Source: Neptunicoccus cionae (GTDB lineage: Bacteria; Pseudomonadota; Alphaproteobacteria; Rhodobacterales; Rhodobacteraceae). From it: a DNA stretch of 57,592 bases. Shown piece by piece: positions 52,750 to 57,592 of this stretch. The notes under the pieces are model-generated. The model did no database searches, was not told the origin of the DNA, and was given only the letters and a program-made list of their open reading frames with translations. Position 1 is the first letter of the stretch, and each line of letters starts with the position of its first letter. Location: positions 1-57,592 of the forward strand of contig NZ_BMKA01000011.1 of assembly GCF_014643735.1 (NCBI RefSeq), read 5' to 3'. The position numbers and the translations under genes were made by a program.

Positions 52750-54111
52750 ATGAAAAAATTCAATGATGCTCCGCATGGAGCGACTGGGACAGTCATGCCT
52801 CAGAACGGTGGAGGTATGTCCAATATCAACCAACCCTCGGGGTGGCGCAAAGCGACGGCCGGACTCGCGGTCGCTGAACAGCACGCACAAGCTGGTGAAA
52901 GAGCAGCCGTGCCCAAGACACGGGCCTTTGTTGCCGTGAAACGCGTTGGTGCGCATATTGGCCTCAAGGCTGGCGACGTACTGCTTCTCGACACGCTTGG
53001 GGCCTTCACTCGGGCCCAGGACTGGGAAGAGGGGCAGCGTCCGATCGTCTGGGCGTCCAACTCTTACCTGATGGAGCAAACAGGCTTCTCGCTCTCGGCG
53101 CTCAAGCGCCATGCACGGCGCCTGGCTGAGATCGGCGTGATAGCCTTCAAGGACAGCCCCAATGGCAAGCGTTGGGGCAACAGGGACGCAGAAGGCCGTA
53201 TCATCGAGGCCTATGGCTTCGACTTGTCGCCGCTCTCGGCTCGAGCCGAAGAGTTTGAGCAGCTACACGCAGAACTGCAGGCCGAGCGCGAACTCTGCCA
53301 GCGCCTGAAGCGCCAGATCACGGTTGCGCGCCGAATGATCCGCGCCAGGATCGAAGCGGCCCTCAGCGGCGCTCTGAGAGGCCCCTGGACACAGCTCTCA
53401 AGCCTCTTTGAGGATCTTTTGGACCGCCTCCCACGCCGGAACACGGCCTCTGAGACGCTTGCGCGGCTTCTGGAATGGTTCAGGGAGCTCCAGGAGCGTG
53501 TCGATGCGACCTATCTCAAGGCAGCTCGAGCGGATGAAGTTGTGGAAAACACGCCGGCAACCACTGAACAAGGGCTTCAAAAGACTCAAGAAATGGACCC
53601 CAGGGAGGTCATTTCTGATCCTCATATACTAATTACAAATCAACTTAATCCTGTAACCTGTAATTCCTCAGAAAAAGAGGAAGCGGCGAGCGTGGTGCCA
53701 AATGCGCCACCGGAAGAGCGAGTTGATAGGGAGTTGGAAGATTGGGTGGCCGAAACGCGCAAGAAGCGCGGGGCAGCTCTTGATCTGCCGACAGTCATGC
53801 AAGCCTGTCCTGAATTTGCGTCGTGGGCGCGCAATATGGGCGGATATCTGAAGGATTGGGGCGATCTGCACCGTGTTGTGGGGCAGTTGAGGCCGATGAT
53901 CGGCGTTTCTGAACACGCCTGGAACCTCGCGCAGGACCGACTTGGGCCACAAATCGCGACTGCGGCGCTGGTTCTCACGTTCGACAAGCATTGCGCCGGC
54001 GAAGTGGCGTCACCGGGCGGATATCTGCGTGGGATGGTCGAGAAAGCCGGGGCAGGGGAGCTGCATCTCGAGCGCAGCTTCTATGGTCGATTGAGCGGGC
54101 AGGCTGCATAA
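52750..54111 (+). CDS. repC: RepC replication initiator
   Basis: This replication initiator of repABC plasmids (up to 453 residues) has the conserved N-terminal block GWRKATAGLAVAEQ, then an initiator winged-helix region (YLMEQTGFSLSALKRHARRLAEIGVIAFKDSPNGKRWG) and a C-terminal ACPEFASWARNMGGYLKDWGDL block. The conserved part begins at the ATG at 52816, and ATGs at 52750 and 52795 are possible starts; none has a well-placed ribosome site, which is common where an antisense RNA controls translation. A local AT-rich stretch in mid-gene is the likely origin. Confidence 0.88.
   Translation: MKKFNDAPHGATGTVMPQNGGGMSNINQPSGWRKATAGLAVAEQHAQAGERAAVPKTRAFVAVKRVGAHIGLKAGDVLLLDTLGAFTRAQDWEEGQRPIVWASNSYLMEQTGFSLSALKRHARRLAEIGVIAFKDSPNGKRWGNRDAEGRIIEAYGFDLSPLSARAEEFEQLHAELQAERELCQRLKRQITVARRMIRARIEAALSGALRGPWTQLSSLFEDLLDRLPRRNTASETLARLLEWFRELQERVDATYLKAARADEVVENTPATTEQGLQKTQEMDPREVISDPHILITNQLNPVTCNSSEKEEAASVVPNAPPEERVDRELEDWVAETRKKRGAALDLPTVMQACPEFASWARNMGGYLKDWGDLHRVVGQLRPMIGVSEHAWNLAQDRLGPQIATAALVLTFDKHCAGEVASPGGYLRGMVEKAGAGELHLERSFYGRLSGQAA
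53620..53670. other. AT-rich stretch within repC, candidate oriV
   Basis: A clearly AT-rich segment interrupts the otherwise GC-rich repC gene and contains the inverted pair AATTACA (53631) and TGTAATT (53659). repABC plasmids carry their replication origin inside repC in such a segment. Confidence 0.55.
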
Positions 54112-54206
54112 TGGGATGGGGACGCAGTTTTTGCACGTTGAGAGTTCCAGGTGGGGCATGCGGAGATTGCCGCCTGTATTCTCCGCAGATTTTGCGGCAG
54201 TTATTG

Positions 54207-54237
54207 TTGTCTTGACGAGATTATGCGGTATAATCTC
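54207..54237 (+). promoter_or_regulatory. fic promoter with overlapping operator
   Basis: TTGTCT (54207) and TATAAT (54229) are 16 bases apart. A perfect palindrome GAGATTAT, 5-base spacer, ATAATCTC (54217-54237) covers the -10 region. This fits a repressor site 20 bases before the Fic ATG. Confidence 0.6.
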
Positions 54238-54256
54238 CGCAAGGAATGCGCAAAAT

Positions 54257-55351
54257 ATGACCTACATTCACGAAATCACTGACTGGCCGCAGTTTTCTTG
54301 GGACAAGGCCAAGCTGTCTTCACAACTTGCCGCTGTCCGCCACCGACAAGGCAAGCTCTTGGGACGCATGGAAGGCCTTGGCTTTGATCTTCGAAACGAA
54401 GCGATGTTGCGAACTCTCACCAGTGATGTCGTCAAGAGCAGCGAGATCGAAGGCGAGACGCTCGACAAAGATCAGGTTCGGTCGTCTATCGCAAAACGGC
54501 TGGGGCTCGAAATCGGCGGGCTGATCCCGTCTGATCGCCATGTCGATGGGGTCGTCGAGATGATGCTGGACGCGACGCAAGCGTATGACCAACCACTGGA
54601 CGCAGAGCGATTGTTCGGCTGGCATGCCGCCCTTTTCCCAACCGGGCGAAGCGGAATGACCCGGATCACCGTGGGGCAGTGGCGTGAAGGCCCTATGGAA
54701 GTTGTTTCAGGACCTATGGGTCGTGAACGCGTGCATTTTGAGGCGCCGGGAGCGGCACGGCTTGATACAGAGATGGGGCGGTTTCTGACCTGGTTCAATC
54801 AGGTCCCTGACACGGATCCTGTTATTCATGCCGCAATTGCACATCTGTGGTTCGTCACGATCCACCCCTTCGACGATGGCAACGGGCGCATTGCGCGTGC
54901 GATCGCGGATATGGCGTTGGCGCGATCCGAACGCAGTTCACAGCGGTTTTACAGCATGTCGACCCAAATCCGGCAGGAGCGGAGCGCCTATTATGATATG
55001 CTCGAGACGACGCAGAAGGGCGGGCTTGATGTCACCGCCTGGCTCAATTGGTTCCTCAATTGCCTCGACCGTGCTTTTGATGGCGCAGAGATCATTCTGG
55101 AGGCCGTGTTTCAAAAGGCGCGGTTCTGGGAGAAATACGGAACGGCCAACATAAACGACCGCCAACGGGACATGCTTAACCGCCTCCTCGATGGGTTCGA
55201 AGGAAAACTCACGACGTCGAAATATGCGAAGATCGAGAAGTGCTCACAAGACACCGCATATCGCGACATCCTCGACCTGATCGATTTGGGAGCACTTGAG
55301 AAAGATGACGCTGGTGGACGTAGTACCAGCTATTCCCTGGCAGCGAAGTGA
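54257..55351 (+). CDS. Fic-domain protein with C-terminal winged helix
   Basis: This 364-residue Fic protein has the catalytic motif HPFDDGNGR at residues 203-211 for AMP transfer to target hydroxyls. An N-terminal inhibitory-type motif SSEIEGE is present near residue 60 (class II arrangement), and a C-terminal winged-helix region (KYAKIEKCSQDTAYRDILDLIDLGAL) could bind DNA. The ATG at 54257 follows AAGGAA; the frame opens further upstream without support. A palindrome over its promoter suggests autoregulation. The target is unknown; it may act in plasmid maintenance, although no small antitoxin gene is visible. Confidence 0.88.
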   Translation: MTYIHEITDWPQFSWDKAKLSSQLAAVRHRQGKLLGRMEGLGFDLRNEAMLRTLTSDVVKSSEIEGETLDKDQVRSSIAKRLGLEIGGLIPSDRHVDGVVEMMLDATQAYDQPLDAERLFGWHAALFPTGRSGMTRITVGQWREGPMEVVSGPMGRERVHFEAPGAARLDTEMGRFLTWFNQVPDTDPVIHAAIAHLWFVTIHPFDDGNGRIARAIADMALARSERSSQRFYSMSTQIRQERSAYYDMLETTQKGGLDVTAWLNWFLNCLDRAFDGAEIILEAVFQKARFWEKYGTANINDRQRDMLNRLLDGFEGKLTTSKYAKIEKCSQDTAYRDILDLIDLGALEKDDAGGRSTSYSLAAK

Positions 55352-55408
55352 AGAGGCTTGTCGCATCCGGTGCTCAGGACATGCACCGCATGGATTTACC
55401 AGAGAAAA

Positions 55409-55504
55409 TTGCCGATCTGAGTTTTGCTATAATATATTGATATTATTAAAAAATTAGAAATCGTAGGTAAGACCTTGCCGATGTTCGTTGCCGATCTGGA
55501 GTTT
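55409..55504. repeat. TTGCCGATCT(G)GAGTTT direct repeats
   Basis: TTGCCGATCTGAGTTT at 55409-55424 and TTGCCGATCTGGAGTTT at 55488-55504, with a shorter TTGCCGAT at 55475. They bracket the AT-rich core. Confidence 0.5.
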
Positions 55505-55550
55505 CTGCGTGCAATGAAGAAAACTGGGGCTGTGCCGGCCCCTGAAGTTC

Positions 55551-55578
55551 TTTTCCCGGGCTGGTGGGGCCGGGAAAA
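55551..55578. terminator. Hairpin in the leader of the ArdC region
   Basis: TTTTCCCGG and CCGGGAAAA form a perfect 9-bp stem with a 10-base loop. Being flanked by A and T runs on each side it could terminate in either direction, or be a leader structure. Confidence 0.5.
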
Positions 55579-55685
55579 GTGAAAGTGTCCTTCGGGTTTT
55601 GTGACTGACGGATGAGGGCCTTTGGGGTCCCTCGGACGGGTCCGGGCCGGGTTCCGGTCTGTCTTTCCTGATGAAGGGCATTCCC

Positions 55686-56156
55686 ATGCAAACAGGTATC
55701 TTGCGCGTGCTGCGCGCGACCGCTGCCTCGTGGTGGCGACACAAGGAACTGCGCCGAACCGGCCAGTCGGCGCGGGCGCGGCAGCTCGAACGCGAGACCG
55801 TCCTGCGTGATCTCGGCTATCTCCGGCAGGCAGCGACATTGCCGAATGCCCATGTAATCTGCGGCGAGGGCGGGACGTTCATCTATCTCGGTTGGACGAC
55901 TGTGTCGACCTTCGCGCCGATCGAACGCTTTCCCTTGGCCACTCTTGCGGTTGCAGGTGGCACGCCGTTCATCGATATCCGACCCGTCAACAATGTCATC
56001 GCCTTCGCGAACCTGCCCCGCGTGAAACGGGGCGGATCGGTCGACCCTGAACCTTGCGGTCCTGGCAGGTCCGTCTCGCTGACCACCTACATCGACATGG
56101 CTGAGGAGCTCGGCGCCAGGATCGTCAACGATCCACGCGCCAGTCGGCCAACCTGA
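55686..56156 (+). CDS. Hypothetical plasmid protein, 156 residues
   Basis: I do not recognise the family. The protein starts MQTGILRVLRATAASWWRHKELRRTGQSARARQLERE, a basic helical region, followed by an alpha/beta part with IYLGWTTVSTFAPIE and no signal peptide. The ATG at 55686 follows GAAGGGC; an ATG at 55671 is in frame. It precedes the ArdC gene by 40 bases and is probably co-transcribed, which suggests a plasmid transfer or establishment role. Confidence 0.7.
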   Translation: MQTGILRVLRATAASWWRHKELRRTGQSARARQLERETVLRDLGYLRQAATLPNAHVICGEGGTFIYLGWTTVSTFAPIERFPLATLAVAGGTPFIDIRPVNNVIAFANLPRVKRGGSVDPEPCGPGRSVSLTTYIDMAEELGARIVNDPRASRPT

Positions 56157-56196
56157 TCACTATCCCCTCACACCAACACTCGAAAGGAAGCCAGCC

Positions 56197-57129
56197 ATGG
56201 CCAGATCCCGCACGCCCAAATCTGATGCCTCCGAGGTCATCACAAACGAAATCATCCGTATCATTGAGCGCGGCGTCCTGCCGTGGCGCAAGCCCTGGAC
56301 GGCTGGTGGCAGTACACGTCCCCTGCGCGTGGGCGGCGAGGCATATCAAGGCGTCAACAACTTCCTGCTGACCATGCGGACCGTGATGGCGGGCTACAGC
56401 TCGCCCTACTGGATGACCATCCCACAGGCCAATGCCCTGGGTGCCAAGGTCCGCAAGGGCGAGAAGTCCTCCGTGGTGGTCTATTACGGCCAGAGCCGGA
56501 AACAGGACGAGGCGTCTGGAGACGCCGACGAGGCAGATGGTGACGAGGCCCGCGTCTTCCGTTTCCAGAAATCCTATCGCGTGTTCAACGCCTGCCAGAT
56601 CGAGGGGTTGCCGGATAGCTTCCATCCCGAGCCGGACCCGGTGCCTGAGCATCCGCCCGCTGAACCCATTCCCCATATGCAGGCTTTTTTTGATGCCATC
56701 GATATCACCACCGTCTTCACGGGTAGCGATGCCTACTATCTGCCGCCGGTAGACAAGGTCTACATGCCGCCGATTACGCGGTTCCAGAACCCGCCAAATT
56801 TTTATGGGGTTTGGGCCCATGAACTGGGCCATGCCACAAAGGCGCGCCATCGCTTGAACCGCGACTACGGTCTTTCGCGGTTTGGCAACACAGCCTATGC
56901 GCGCGAGGAGATCGTGGCCGAGCTCACGTCCTGCTTTCTGGGGCAGGAACTTGGGTTCACGTCGCATACGCTCGAGATGAATGCCGCTTACCTCTACAAC
57001 TGGCTGCGGGTGCTGCGCTCGGACAAGCGGGCGATTTTCAAGCACGCGGCCGATGCGCAGCGCGCCTGTGATTACCTTATCGCGCGATCGGAGGCGGGCA
57101 GGGCAGGGGAGGTCGACCAGGCCGCTTGA
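56197..57129 (+). CDS. ardC: ArdC-type antirestriction/ssDNA-binding protein
   Basis: This 310-residue protein has an N-terminal ArdcN domain (LPWRKPWTAGG, YQGVNNFLL, ANALGAKVRKGEKSSVVVYYG) and a C-terminal metallopeptidase-like domain with the zinc motif AHELGHATKARHR. ArdC proteins bind single-stranded DNA and protect incoming conjugative plasmids from restriction. AAAGGAAG precedes the ATG. An acidic insert (DEASGDADEADGDE) lies between strands. It marks the plasmid as likely mobile between strains. Confidence 0.88.
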   Translation: MARSRTPKSDASEVITNEIIRIIERGVLPWRKPWTAGGSTRPLRVGGEAYQGVNNFLLTMRTVMAGYSSPYWMTIPQANALGAKVRKGEKSSVVVYYGQSRKQDEASGDADEADGDEARVFRFQKSYRVFNACQIEGLPDSFHPEPDPVPEHPPAEPIPHMQAFFDAIDITTVFTGSDAYYLPPVDKVYMPPITRFQNPPNFYGVWAHELGHATKARHRLNRDYGLSRFGNTAYAREEIVAELTSCFLGQELGFTSHTLEMNAAYLYNWLRVLRSDKRAIFKHAADAQRACDYLIARSEAGRAGEVDQAA

Positions 57130-57199
57130 GGGGATGTGTGTCGGCAAAGGGAAAGCAGGCTTTGGGAAGGGTGTTTCAAACTTCTCAAAGGACAGACCC

Positions 57200-57592
57200 A
57201 TGACCAACGCAGCACAGCCTCCGACAGACCGCCCAGACCCCGCCGTAATCGCCGCTCAGAATGACGCTTTCCGCAAGCTCGCCTGCCTCGGGATAGCACC
57301 AGAGGCGCCCATCCAAGGCCGGATGCATGTTACCCGTTCGCTTATGGAGGCCGGGGACGGTTTCATGGCCGAGGCGGTGAATGTCACGGGGGCGTTCGAC
57401 ACATTCGAACCCGAGAATGACCCGGAGGGCTGGCATGATTTCGGGGCGGTCGAGATCCAGGGTGAAACCGTATTCTGGAAAATTGATCTGCATGAGGAAA
57501 TTACATTTTCAAGTCCTTTTCTTTCTGTGCAACGCTGGTTTGGCTCCTCGATTATGCTCACTCCAGTGGCATCGACTTGCATACGGTGGGCG
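57200..57592 (+). pseudogene. DUF3768 protein, interrupted near 57500 and cut by the window edge
   Basis: From the ATG at 57200 the first about 100 residues match the DUF3768 pattern common on alphaproteobacterial plasmids: QNDAFRK, then TFEPENDPEGWHDFGAVEI and ETVFWKIDLHEE. After about 57500 the sequence becomes AT-richer and the expected YGSPDPAD and TRVLTIML ending is absent, replaced by unrelated residues. This looks like the insertion point of a mobile element or a junction. The frame stays open to the end of the window. Confidence 0.65.

Larger units (their letters stand above)
55352..55685. other. Intergenic region with short repeats and hairpin
   Basis: No gene is seen in these 334 bases. 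The first half is AT-rich (TATAATATATTGATATTATT near 55429) and is flanked by TTGCCGATCTG repeats; the second half has a GC hairpin. It probably carries the promoter and leader of the following plasmid genes. Confidence 0.45.

Noticed and set aside
1-57592. CRISPR array, tRNA or rRNA genes
   Set aside because: No regularly spaced repeat-spacer pattern, cloverleaf or rRNA sequence was recognised on either strand.

Overview
The window looks like a large plasmid (or plasmid contig) of an alphaproteobacterium, most likely a Rhodobacteraceae/Roseobacter-group organism. The reasons are a repA-repB-repC replication module with palindromic GTTAACAGCTGTTAAC parS sites, high GC content, a TAXI-type TRAP transporter, and protocatechuate genes in the pcaRIJF / pcaQ-DCHGB layout. 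All calls come from reading the sequence and its translations; no database search was run.

Region by region. 1-104 looks like the end of a TniABQ-type transposon. 239-1678 is a secreted alpha/beta hydrolase. 2025-2529 is the tail of an IS110-family transposase, cut by a compact 3.5-kb TniA/TniB/TniQ transposon (2530-6035), which also truncates a 3-hydroxyacyl-CoA dehydrogenase gene on its other side. 6959-12478 holds a LysR regulator, a universal stress protein, an operon of amidohydrolase, 99-residue protein and Rieske ferredoxin, a MarR regulator and an EamA exporter. 12506-18762 carries the phthalate genes (reductase, dihydrodiol dehydrogenase, 4,5-dihydroxyphthalate decarboxylase, dioxygenase) with an FMN 2-hydroxyacid dehydrogenase. 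19074-23736 holds a TAXI-TRAP uptake system and a second MarR regulator. 24135-29527 holds a D-2-hydroxyacid dehydrogenase, a thiamine-diphosphate decarboxylase-like enzyme, an extra quinolinate phosphoribosyltransferase and an aldehyde dehydrogenase. 29584-37686 is a complete protocatechuate (beta-ketoadipate) pathway. 37814-45866 is a block of redox and quinone-stress genes. 45917-57592 is plasmid backbone: DUF1612 protein, tyrosine and serine recombinases, repABC with antisense RNA, a Fic protein, ArdC antirestriction protein and a broken DUF3768 gene.

How it works together. Phthalate would enter through the TRAP system, be dihydroxylated by Pht3/Pht2, rearomatised by Pht4 and decarboxylated by Pht5 to protocatechuate. 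PcaHG, PcaB, PcaC, PcaD, PcaIJ and PcaF would then carry it to succinyl-CoA and acetyl-CoA. A short palindrome, approximately TTAGATNNCTAA, lies just upstream of at least seven transcription units (usp, Rieske/amidohydrolase and marR, pht2, pht3, the TRAP receptor, marR2, aldehyde dehydrogenase). This suggests one MarR-type regulon that also includes genes of unknown role.

The most notable observations are this shared operator, the amidohydrolase plus Rieske ferredoxin module, a spare NadC in a phthalate cluster, and KOPS-like GGGNAGGG motifs whose strand flips at the rep region.
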